This document shows positions 15,798-24,400 of a stretch of 48,234 nucleotides of DNA, one piece after another. The stretch comes from Peptoniphilus_A sp022767005 (GTDB taxonomy: Bacteria > Bacillota > Clostridia > Tissierellales > Peptoniphilaceae): contig NZ_JBNPOJ010000013.1 of NCBI RefSeq assembly GCF_050315115.1, forward strand, positions 1-48,234. Direction: 5' to 3'. Below the pieces are notes generated by a model. That model saw only the letters and a program-made list of their open reading frames with translations. It searched no databases and was not told the origin of the DNA. Both the position numbers and the translations under genes were made by a program. Position 1 is the first letter of the stretch, and the number at the start of each line of letters is the position of its first letter.

Positions 15798-16097
15798 TTG
15801 AAAAAAGTTACTGAAGAACATAAAAGAATAATTAAAGACAGAGCAAGTTTAATAAAGGCAATGGCTCATCCAGTGAGATTATGTGTACTTGATAAATTGA
15901 TTAATGAAGGAGAAAAAAATGTAACAGAAATAGTGGATTGTATGGATGTTACTCAATCAAATTTATCGCAACACTTATCAAAACTTAGAGATTTAGGAAT
16001 AGTTGAAGCAAGAAAAGAAGGAAATTTAATTTATTATTCAGTAGAAAGAAAGGATGTAATTTCCATTGTAAAAGTAATAATGAGAGGTGCAGAATGA
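15798..16097 (+). CDS. ArsR-family repressor, probably sulfur/persulfide responsive
   Basis: A winged-helix homodimeric repressor of about 99 residues. The segment MAHPVRLCVLDKL, the recognition helix MDVTQSNLSQHLSKLRDLGI and the wing ARKEGNLIYYSV are typical. Two cysteines are visible, one in RLCVLD and one in VDCMDV at the start of the recognition unit; they could sense persulfide or metal. The downstream sulfur-transfer reductase favours a persulfide sensor, which is inference. An ATG at 15774 lies inside the operator palindrome and would make a leaderless message. The TTG at 15798 sits 8 bases after GAGGTG and is preferred. It overlaps the next gene by 4 bp. Confidence 0.8.
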   Translation: MKKVTEEHKRIIKDRASLIKAMAHPVRLCVLDKLINEGEKNVTEIVDCMDVTQSNLSQHLSKLRDLGIVEARKEGNLIYYSVERKDVISIVKVIMRGAE

Positions 16098-18541
16098 AAA
16101 TAATAGTTGTTGGTGGAGTTGCAGGCGGTGCGACGGCAATAGCAAGACTTAGAAGACTTGATGAAAATGCAGAGATTCTTCTTTTAGAAAAAGGAAAATA
16201 TGTAAGTTTTGCAAATTGTGGTCTTCCATATTATATTGGTGGTGCAATTGAAGAAAGGGACTCTCTTTTTGTAACTACTAAAGAATCTATTGAAGATAAG
16301 TACAACATTGAAATTAGAACAGAAAATGAAGTTCTATCAATAGATAAAGAAAATAAAAGAGTTAAAATCATAGATTACACAAGTGGAAGAGAATACGAAG
16401 AAAATTATGATAAATTACTTTTATCAACTGGATCAAGTCCTTTTATACCAAATGTAGAGGGAATTAATGAAAAGAATATTTTTAAACTTTGGACAGTTCC
16501 AGATGTTGATGCAATTTATAGTTTTATAGAAAAAGAAAAACCTAAAAAAGCGGTAGTCGTTGGAGGAGGCTTCATTGGGCTTGAAACGGCAGAGAACTTA
16601 TATGAAAAGGACCTAGAAGTTACTATTGTTGAAATGTCAGATCAAGTTATGCCACCGCTAGATAGAGATATGGCAAAAATTTTAGAAAATCATTTAGAAG
16701 ATAAAGGTGTGAAACTTTTACTTGGTGAAGGATTTGAAGGAACAGAAAATAAAGGAAAAGTTATAAAATTAAAATCTGGAAAAAAATTAGAAACGGATAT
16801 GACAATTTTATCTATTGGAGTTAGACCTAATAGTGAAATTGCAAAAAGTGCTGGACTTGAATTAAACGAAAAGGGCGGTATAAAAGTAGATAAATTTCAA
16901 AAAACATCTGATGAAAATATTTATGCTGTTGGAGATGTAATTGAAGTTAAAGACTTTATATTAGGAACAGACACTATGATTCCCCTTGCTGGACCTGCAA
17001 ATAAACAGGGAAGAGCTGTTGCTTCAAATATTTTAGGAGAAAAAGAAGAAACTTATAAAGCAACTATGGGCACAAGTGTTGCAAAGGTATTTGATATGAC
17101 TGTTGCAACGGTGGGTTTAAATGAAAAGTCACTAAATAAAAAGGGATACCAGTATAAAAAGGATTATTATATTTCTTTAGTTCACCCAATGTCTCATGCG
17201 GGATATTATCCTGGGGCACTTCCTATGACTATTAAATTAATTTTTGGCAGAGATGGTAAAATTTTAGGCGCTCAAATAGTAGGTTATGATGGAGTAGATA
17301 AAAGAATAGATACAATTGCAACGACAATATATTTTAAAGGAAATGTATATGATTTAAGCAAGTTAGAGCTTGCATATGCTCCGCCATATTCAAGTGCTAA
17401 GGATCCAGTTAATTTTGCAGGATATTTGGCGACAAATATATTAGAAGGACTTACTGAACCAATTACATTACAAGAATTAAAAGATGATAAATCAAAATAC
17501 ACTATACTTGATGTTAGAGAAAAAATTGAGCAAGTATCAGGGATGATGGATAAAGCTATATCTATGCCACTTACTGAAATTAGAAATAGAGTAGATGAAC
17601 TTGATAAAAATAAAGAGTATGCAATTTATTGTGCAGTTGGAATAAGGGGTTATATTGCTGAGAGAATATTAAAACAAAAGGGATTTAGAGCTCATAATAT
17701 TTTAGGTGGTTATAGAACTTATTTAGATATAGAAGAGTCTTCAAAATACTCAGATTTGTCAACAGAACAGGATAAATTTGAAAACTTTGAAAATAAAAAT
17801 GAAGATGATAATAAAAAAATAAAAACATTAAATGTATGCGGACTTTCATGTCCTGGTCCAATAGTTCAAGTATCAGAAGCAATGAATAATCTATCTCCTG
17901 GGGAAATAATAGAAGTTTTGGCAACAGATCCAGGCTTTGCTAGAGATATAAAATCATGGGCAAATAATACAGGAAATACATTAATAGAAAGCAGTGCTGA
18001 TAAAGGGAAATTTTCTGCAAAAATTCAAAAGGGCAAAGGCGTAGAAAAGGCAGAAAAAAAAGCCACAAATATTAAAGAAAAGACAATGATCATATTTGAC
18101 GGAGATTTAGACAAAGCAATAGCTTCTTTTATAATTGCCACAGGTGCTGCAGCAATGGGAAATAAAGTAAATATGTTTTTTACATTTTGGGGTCTAAGTA
18201 TATTAAGAAAAGAAAAGGCTCCAAAGATTAAGAAAGATTTTATGTCAAATATGTTTTCAAAGATGCTTCCAAAATCTTCGAGAAAACTTGGCCTATCTAA
18301 GATGAATTTCTTTGGAATGGGATCAAAAATGATAAGAAAAGTAATGAAGGATAAGGGAGTTTCATCTTTAGAAGAACTTATATTAAATGCTCAAAAAGCA
18401 GGAGTTAAAATGACAGCTTGTCAAATGTCTATGGATGTAATGGGACTTTCAAAAGAAGAATTGATTGATGGAGTAGAAGTAGGTGGAGTTGCAACAATGC
18501 TTTCAGATAATGACAACTCTAATATGAATTTATTTATATAA
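16094..18541 (+). CDS. Four-domain sulfur protein: CoA-disulfide reductase, rhodanese, TusA and DsrE-like
   Basis: Predicted cytoplasmic FAD enzyme reducing CoA-disulfide, CoA-persulfide or polysulfide and relaying sulfane sulfur. Residues 1-445 are a CoA-disulfide reductase with the FAD site VVGGVAGGATAIARLRR, the redox cysteine in SFANCGLPYYIGG (Cys42) and a second nucleotide site VVGGGFIGLE. A rhodanese domain follows (about 456-550), with the cysteine at 513 in YCAVGIRGY. Next is a TusA domain (about 577-650) with CGLSCPGP (Cys586), and then a DsrE/DsrH-like domain (about 665-815) with Cys776 in TACQMSMDVMG. All four cysteines remain. Such long fusions are known in anaerobes. It is controlled with the ArsR gene by ATGA overlap. 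Confidence 0.9.
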   Translation: MKIIVVGGVAGGATAIARLRRLDENAEILLLEKGKYVSFANCGLPYYIGGAIEERDSLFVTTKESIEDKYNIEIRTENEVLSIDKENKRVKIIDYTSGREYEENYDKLLLSTGSSPFIPNVEGINEKNIFKLWTVPDVDAIYSFIEKEKPKKAVVVGGGFIGLETAENLYEKDLEVTIVEMSDQVMPPLDRDMAKILENHLEDKGVKLLLGEGFEGTENKGKVIKLKSGKKLETDMTILSIGVRPNSEIAKSAGLELNEKGGIKVDKFQKTSDENIYAVGDVIEVKDFILGTDTMIPLAGPANKQGRAVASNILGEKEETYKATMGTSVAKVFDMTVATVGLNEKSLNKKGYQYKKDYYISLVHPMSHAGYYPGALPMTIKLIFGRDGKILGAQIVGYDGVDKRIDTIATTIYFKGNVYDLSKLELAYAPPYSSAKDPVNFAGYLATNILEGLTEPITLQELKDDKSKYTILDVREKIEQVSGMMDKAISMPLTEIRNRVDELDKNKEYAIYCAVGIRGYIAERILKQKGFRAHNILGGYRTYLDIEESSKYSDLSTEQDKFENFENKNEDDNKKIKTLNVCGLSCPGPIVQVSEAMNNLSPGEIIEVLATDPGFARDIKSWANNTGNTLIESSADKGKFSAKIQKGKGVEKAEKKATNIKEKTMIIFDGDLDKAIASFIIATGAAAMGNKVNMFFTFWGLSILRKEKAPKIKKDFMSNMFSKMLPKSSRKLGLSKMNFFGMGSKMIRKVMKDKGVSSLEELILNAQKAGVKMTACQMSMDVMGLSKEELIDGVEVGGVATMLSDNDNSNMNLFI

Positions 18542-18888
18542 ATTTAATAACTAAAAAATTTGCTGAGGTTTTAGAACAAACTCTAAAGATAAATTAGTTT
18601 AATTTATAAAGAAAGCTAAAAATTGTTCAATTTTAGAGTGGATTTTTATTTTCTTCACTGTTTAGGCACTCAAATACTGAGTGCTTATTTTTATACATAT
18701 ATTTATTGTTTTCTTTAAAAACGAAAAACACTCAAAATGTTTTATAGCTAATAAAAATTACTATTAGAGAGCAGCCAATAATAATAGAAAAAATTGTTAT
18801 TGAAACATTACATTAAATAGAAAAAATAGCATAATTGTGATTTACATTTTATTTTTTTTAAATATTATTAAAAACATAAGTAAAAAGA
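18542..18888. other. AT-rich intergenic region without a recognised gene
   Basis: Apart from the repeat and terminator at 18664-18691, this stretch holds only short hairpins, for example TTTAGA/TCTAAA near 18570-18587. I see no open frame of note, tRNA or promoter before 18889. Confidence 0.6.
18664..18691 (+). terminator. Terminator of the arsR-cdr operon, copy 2 of the 21-bp repeat
   Basis: GCACTC and GAGTGC arms followed by TTATTTTT. Positions 18665-18685 are identical to 15557-15577, the smpB terminator. The two copies bracket the whole 3.1-kb arsR-cdr cassette in direct orientation. Confidence 0.85.
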
Positions 18889-18939
18889 TTGACAAAGAGA
18901 AAAAATAATGCTACTTTATATTTAGAAATACATCTAAAT
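18889..18939 (+). promoter_or_regulatory. Promoter and small palindrome before the YhfC-type gene
   Basis: TTGACA (18889-18894) and TACTTT (18912-18917) preceded by TGC are 17 bp apart. ATTTAGA (18920-18926) and TCTAAAT (18933-18939) form a perfect 7-bp inverted repeat right at the expected start site, as an operator would. Confidence 0.5.
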
Positions 18940-18955
18940 AGAAAGTTTGTGAGAT

Positions 18956-19558
18956 ATGAAAAAATTTTTAAAATTATTTTTGTTGGGAATGCTATGCTTT
19001 GCAATATCACAGTTGTGCCTGCGTTTACCTATTTTAAAGTTCTTAAATAATAGTCTATTAATTTATAATTTTCAAATACTATATCCATTGTTATATGGTT
19101 TTATACTATCATTAAGTGCAGGCATATTTGAAGAAGGATGTAGATTTATTTTCAAGGATAAATTTTTAAAAGACAGCAAATCTAAGCTTGATGCTATTAT
19201 TTTTGGACTGGGACATGGTTTCATAGAAGTTATATATGTATTTGCAATAAGCTTTAATAGCCTTAATTTAATTACAAATTCAGAAATTTTTTTAGGTGTT
19301 TATGAAAGAATATTAGCAATGATATTTCACGTTGGAATGACGGTTTTAATATGGACTGGTTTTGTTAGAAATAAGAAATATAAATACTTAATTTTAGCAA
19401 TAATGATGCATGGAATTTTTGATTATTTAATACCATTAAAACATATCTTTGATTTTAACAATTTTATGCTATATGGAATATGGACAGCTACTTGTATATT
19501 TATTTTGATTTTCATTGTCAATATTAATTTAGGAGGAATTAATAATGAGAAATTTTAA
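18956..19558 (+). CDS. YhfC-type intramembrane glutamic protease-like protein
   Basis: A 200-residue integral membrane protein with about six helices. The motifs FEEGCRFI, FGLGHGFIEVIY, RILAMIFHVGMTVLIW and IMMHGIFDYL match the YhfC branch of the ABI/CPBP-like membrane proteases, where paired Glu and His residues are thought to form the active site. The substrate is unknown. Its end overlaps a small lipoprotein gene by 14 bp, so the lipoprotein may be its partner or regulator. The ribosome site is weak (GAGAT). Confidence 0.75.
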   Translation: MKKFLKLFLLGMLCFAISQLCLRLPILKFLNNSLLIYNFQILYPLLYGFILSLSAGIFEEGCRFIFKDKFLKDSKSKLDAIIFGLGHGFIEVIYVFAISFNSLNLITNSEIFLGVYERILAMIFHVGMTVLIWTGFVRNKKYKYLILAIMMHGIFDYLIPLKHIFDFNNFMLYGIWTATCIFILIFIVNINLGGINNEKF

Positions 19559-19946
19559 AAATTTAATTTTAATTGTGATGGCTTTATTTCTAGTTGGTTG
19601 TGGTTCAAAGAGTGAGAAAATGTCTGATGATGATTTTTCTAAGTATGAAAAACAAGCACAGACTGCAATAAGTTTAATTAATGAAAGAAAAACAGCTGAA
19701 TTTATTGACTTGACAGAAAAATCTCTTGGATTTAAGAAGGAAATCTTTGAAGAAGCTTATAAAAATCTTGATGATTATGGAAAATTTGTTGAATTTGGAC
19801 AAGCAAAGGGGATTTATGAGAAAGATAAAGATAAAGGAGAAACTTATTTTACGATCTTGCAGAAAGTAAAATACGATAAAAAAGACATACTTTTTAGAGT
19901 AAGTTTCAATAAAGATGATAAAATCGTCGGAATATTTTTCAAGTAA
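19545..19946 (+). CDS. DUF3887-type lipoprotein
   Basis: A 133-residue lipoprotein. The signal peptide ends in the lipobox LVGC with Cys19. The mature part (KYEKQAQTAISLINERKTAE through a FTILQKVKYDKKDILFRVSF strand region) resembles DUF3887 domains, small cone-shaped folds on Gram-positive cell surfaces. It follows AGGAGG and overlaps the YhfC-type gene, forming a two-gene unit with the terminator at 19982. Confidence 0.75.
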   Translation: MRNFKNLILIVMALFLVGCGSKSEKMSDDDFSKYEKQAQTAISLINERKTAEFIDLTEKSLGFKKEIFEEAYKNLDDYGKFVEFGQAKGIYEKDKDKGETYFTILQKVKYDKKDILFRVSFNKDDKIVGIFFK

Positions 19947-19981
19947 AAATATTATTGTAGGAAGATTATTTTATTACAAGT

Positions 19982-20005
19982 AGCGCTCAATTATGGGCGC
20001 TTTTT
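19982..20005. terminator. Terminator between the lipoprotein and TetR genes
   Basis: AGCGCTC (19982-19988) pairs with GGGCGCT (19995-20001, one G-U), followed by Ts on the plus strand. It lies between convergent genes. Confidence 0.75.
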
Positions 20006-20588
20006 ATTTTGAAAGCAAGTCTATGGGAGCTATATTTTTAGAAGCATTTATTATATTTGCAATTTCTATTGGGCTTTCCTTTCCGTCTCGTCTTATCCAA
20101 AGACTTATAATACTAATTATAGAGTACAAAAGCAATTCAATGGAATATTCAATTGGTATATTAGTTTTCGGAAAATTTAAGTTAGTAGAGCCGGCAAGTT
20201 TTATAAATAATAGTTTTTCTAAAATATTTCTAAGGCTTAGCATAAATTTTGATTCGCCTTCTGCAACATAAAGGGCTTTTATTAAGTCAAAGTTATCCTT
20301 TAAATATCCTATGGATTTTAATGTTATTTTATAAGAAATTAAATCCGTTAAATCCTTACCAGTTACATCGACTTCTTGAATAAAGATTTTTTCCAAATCG
20401 TTTATTATGTCGCTTTCAAGGGACTCTATTAAATCGTATTTATCTTTGTAGTGAAGATAAAAAGTTCCCCTATTTATATGTGCTTGCCTTGTAATATCTG
20501 TTATAGTTAATTTTTCAAAGCCAATATTGGAAATTAAACTTACAAAAGCGCTTTTAATTTTTTCCTTACTATTAGTTTGTCTCTTCAT
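20004..20588 (-). CDS. TetR/AcrR-family regulator
   Basis: A 194-residue repressor. The N-terminal helix-turn-helix FEKLTITDITRQAHINRGTF followed by YLHYKDKYDLIE is typical, and the C-terminal half resembles the TetR_C_8 type often found beside ABC exporters. It is divergent from the ABC exporter, and a perfect palindrome lies over the exporter promoter, so it most likely represses the exporter. The ligand is unknown. Confidence 0.9.
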   Translation of the reverse strand: MKRQTNSKEKIKSAFVSLISNIGFEKLTITDITRQAHINRGTFYLHYKDKYDLIESLESDIINDLEKIFIQEVDVTGKDLTDLISYKITLKSIGYLKDNFDLIKALYVAEGESKFMLSLRNILEKLLFIKLAGSTNLNFPKTNIPIEYSIELLLYSIISIISLWIRRDGKESPIEIANIINASKNIAPIDLLSK

Positions 20589-20647
20589 TTATCCTCCACT
20601 AAATCAACAAATGTAGATTGAATGATTATTGTTTTTCTTTAAATTTG

Positions 20648-20717
20648 ATTATATAATGTTCAAATAAAAGAATCAACACTATGTTCATTTAGTGATAAAT
20701 GAATTTTAGTTTATATT
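20648..20717. promoter_or_regulatory. Divergent promoters and TetR operator
   Basis: For the tetR gene (minus strand), TTGATT (plus 20671-20676) and TATAAT (plus 20648-20653) are 17 bp apart. For the exporter (plus strand), TATATT lies at 20712-20717 with a poor -35. TTCATTTA (20684-20691) and TAAATGAA (20696-20703), a perfect 8-bp inverted repeat with 4-bp centre, sit between the exporter -35 and -10 regions and just upstream of the tetR -35. Confidence 0.7.
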
Positions 20718-20731
20718 AAAAGGATGGTATT

Positions 20732-21433
20732 ATGGCTTTTATTGAAGTTAAAAATCTCTCAAAGGTTTATAAAGTTGGAGAGAGAGCTATGATGGCAAAT
20801 AATAAATTAAATTTTGAAATAGAAAAAAATGAATTTGCAATAATTTTAGGTGCGAGTGGCGCTGGAAAATCAACTTTTTTAAATATTTTAGGTGGAATGG
20901 ACACGGCTTCAAGCGGTGAACTTTTAGTTGATGGCAAAAATATTGCAAATTACAACGAGAGAGAACTTACAACTTATAGAAGATACGATATGGGTTTTGT
21001 TTTTCAATTTTATAATCTCATTCCAAATCTTACTGCGCTGGAAAATGTTGAGCTTGCGACACAAATTGTAAAGCACGCAAAAGATCCTGTTGAGGTTTTA
21101 AAATCTGTGGGTCTTGGCGAAAGAATGGATAATTTTCCATCGCAATTATCTGGTGGCGAACAACAAAGAGTTTCAATCGCAAGGGCAATTGCAAAAAACC
21201 CTAAATTACTTCTTTGTGATGAGCCGACAGGTGCTCTTGACTATAATACAGGCAAGCAAATTTTAAAATTATTGCAAGATTTAACTAGAACAACAGATAC
21301 AACAGTGGTTTTAATTACTCACAATTCTGCGATAAAAAATAGTGCCGATAGATTAATTGAAATTGCTGATGCAAAGGTGAAAGATGTTTTCATCAATGAA
21401 AATCCTAAAGATATTATGGAAATAGAATGGTAG
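20732..21433 (+). CDS. ABC transporter ATP-binding protein (MacB/LolD type)
   Basis: A 233-residue ATPase. Walker A GASGAGKST, the Q-loop region FVFQFYNLIPNL, the signature LSGGEQQRVSIARA and Walker B LLLCDEPTGALD are all intact. It belongs to the group that drives FtsX-like permeases in mechanotransmission, not classical transport. It lies 7 bp upstream of its permease gene. Confidence 0.93.
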   Translation: MAFIEVKNLSKVYKVGERAMMANNKLNFEIEKNEFAIILGASGAGKSTFLNILGGMDTASSGELLVDGKNIANYNERELTTYRRYDMGFVFQFYNLIPNLTALENVELATQIVKHAKDPVEVLKSVGLGERMDNFPSQLSGGEQQRVSIARAIAKNPKLLLCDEPTGALDYNTGKQILKLLQDLTRTTDTTVVLITHNSAIKNSADRLIEIADAKVKDVFINENPKDIMEIEW

Positions 21434-21440
21434 GTGCAGC

Positions 21441-24400
21441 GTGAAAGCTCGCGATAAAGATAATTTTAGAGAGATAAAAAATTCTCTTCCAAGATTTATT
21501 TCAATTTTAATAATTATCTTTTTAGGTGTTTTTGTATTAATTGGACTAATTTCTACGGGAAAAGTTATGCGAAACACAATTGATGACAAGATAAAAAAAT
21601 TAAATCAAGAGGACATAAAAATTTCTGTACCCATAGGTCTTGAAGACAAAGATAGAGAAATTATTGAAGGAGAAGATGACATTTCAGAACTTGAATATGG
21701 CTACGATAAAGATGTTTTTTTGGAGGGGGACTCTATTGTCATCAAAGTTTTAAATATGCCCTATGAAATTTCTAAACCTGAAATTGTTGAGGGAAGAAAC
21801 ATAAAAAATCCTGACGAAATTGTCCTCGATTCAAGAATGAAAAGGGAAGGTAAAAAGATTGGTGACATTATTTCTTTCCAAGAAGATAATGATGACGATA
21901 AAGATAATGATTTAAAGAGGCTTAGCTACAAGATTGTTGGTTTTGCAAATTCATTGGATTTCCTTGAAGATAAAAAAGGGACTTATTCTGAAAGAGGATA
22001 TGGAAAAATTTCCTATTTTGCCTATATTGATGACGGAAATTTCTCAGGTGAACCAACCCTTGCAAAATTAAAATTTTTGGGAACAGAAGGTCTAATGACT
22101 TCCGACAAAGATTATGTGGAATACATGGACAAAAAAACTCGGGAAATAAAAATTGATCTTAAAAACAGACCTAAAGAGAGATTTATTTCTATTCAAAATG
22201 AAATTTCTGGAAAGATAAATGATGCTGAAGATAAAATTTCAGATACAGAGGAAAAGCTAACTGATGCAAAAGATAAACTTGTAAAGGGTCGTGAGGATCT
22301 CAACAAGGGAAAAGAGGATTATAAAGAAGGTCTTGACAAGTACAATAAAGAAAAAACTGACGCAGAGTCTGAAATTTCAAAAAATAGAAATAAATTATAT
22401 AAAGCATCTGTGGAAATTAATGATGGAGAGAGAAAACTTATTGACGGTTATGAAAAGTTAAGTGAAGGAAAGAAAAAACTTAATGACGCAAAAAGTGAGT
22501 TAAATTCTGGACAAAAAGAACTTGTCGAAGGTAAGGAAAAATACCAAAAAGGACTTGGCGAAGCAGAAGCTTCAGAAAAGGCTTTAAAGCAAGGTGAAGA
22601 TCAACTTATTGAAGGCAGAAAAAAGTTAGATGATGGTTGGCAAAAAATTGAAGAATCAAAAGCTAAGCTCTCTGAAGGTATAAAAAAATATGAAGATGGC
22701 GAAAAAGAATACGACAGCGGAAAATTACAACTTGACGCTGGAAAGGCAAAGCTTGTAAAAGAAATGGGTGCAAGTTCTTATGAAGATGCCGTTGAAAAGA
22801 TTTATGCCATTGATAAAATTTTAGATAGTACAGAAGAAATTTTAAGCAAACTTCCTACAATCGAAGATGAAATAGCAAGCACAAAGGAACAAATTAACCA
22901 AGTAGATGCAGGAATTTCAAAAATTGATGACGAAATTGCTAATATAAACTTAAAACTTCAAGATCCGAATTTGTCAGAAGATGAAAAGGCAAAACTTAGT
23001 GCTGAATTTGCAGGATTAAATGCGCAAAAGAGTAGACTTCAAAAAAATAAAGATGATTTAAGTAAAAAATTAGAATTTTTAAACAATTCTAAGAAAGAAA
23101 TAGATAATGCACTTGAAGAAATAAATAAAAAAGTTCCAGGTGGAATTTCTGGAAATTTAAATGATTTAAAAGCTAAAGTAAAAGAAGGTAAAGCAGGAAT
23201 TCAGCAAATTGACGAAAACGAAAAAAAATTAGTATCGGCGAGAGCAACCTTAGATGCCAGCAAGAAACAAATTGAAGAAGGTAAAGAACAACTTGAAGAA
23301 GGAATTGCTGAAGCAGAAAAGGGCGAAGAAGAATTTGCAAAAAATAAAGAGGAAATAGAAAAAAATAAAAAGAAATTACAGGACGCGAAACTTGAATTAG
23401 CAAAAGCAAAAAATAAATTAGATGAGTCCGAGGAAAAATTAAATAAAGGCAATGCTGACTACGAAAGTGGAAAAAGAGAACTCGATGAAAAAGAGAGTGA
23501 ATATCTTGAAGGCAGAGAAAAACTTTCAAGAGCAAAAGAAAAATATTTATCTGGCACTGATGAATTAAAAAGAGGAGAAGAAAAGCTAGATAAAGAGTTA
23601 AAAAGTGGAAAAAATAAATTAGATGACGCCAAGGGAAAACTCTATAAGGCAGAGAAAGACTTGAAAAAGGGTGAAAGTGAATACAATGATAAATCCAAAG
23701 AAGCAGAAGGGAAAATTTCTGATGCAAGAGGAAAAATTGCCGATGGAAGAAAATATTTGAGCCTAATAAAGCAACCTAGATACAGAATCACACCTAGACA
23801 TTTGTCTGGCGACATCAACACTTATATAGACTATGCAAAAAGAGTTGACGGGCTTTCCTTTATCTTTCCAATATTTTTCTTTGCAATAGCGCTATTAGTT
23901 TGTTTTACAACAATGACTAGAATGGTGGACGAAAATCGAGTTGTAATTGGAACATACAAGGCATTGGGTTACGCAAATAGAGAAATTGGGCGAAAATTTT
24001 TCTTGTATGGATCACTTGCATCAATAATTGGCGGAACTTTAGGAGCTATAAGTGGATCTTATATTTTAACTTATATTATTGGAAATGCTTACTCCACAAA
24101 GACAATTTTTGAGAACCATTTGATAATAAATGTATTTCCACTGAGAATAATATTTGCCATTGCTATTGGATTTTTATTTACAACTGTTGCGGCAATAATA
24201 ACAGTTAATAAAAATTTAGAGGAAAAAACAGCTTATCTTCTAAGAAGCAAAGCACCTTCAAAGGGAAATAGAATTTTAATAGAAAGAATTCCCTTTATTT
24301 GGAACAATTTGAGTTTCTTATCAAAAGTAACTGCAAGAAATTTATTTTTGTCGAAAAAGAGAATGTTTATGACAGTAGTCGGCGTCATGGGTTGTGCAGC

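Noticed and set aside
19993..20271. 92-codon plus-strand frame opposite the TetR gene
   Set aside because: It begins inside the terminator hairpin and overlaps a clear TetR coding sequence; there is no ribosome site.
23173..23727. 184-codon minus-strand frame within the permease gene
   Set aside because: It is the antisense shadow of the repetitive Lys/Glu-rich heptad region, giving a Leu/Phe/His-rich nonsense product.
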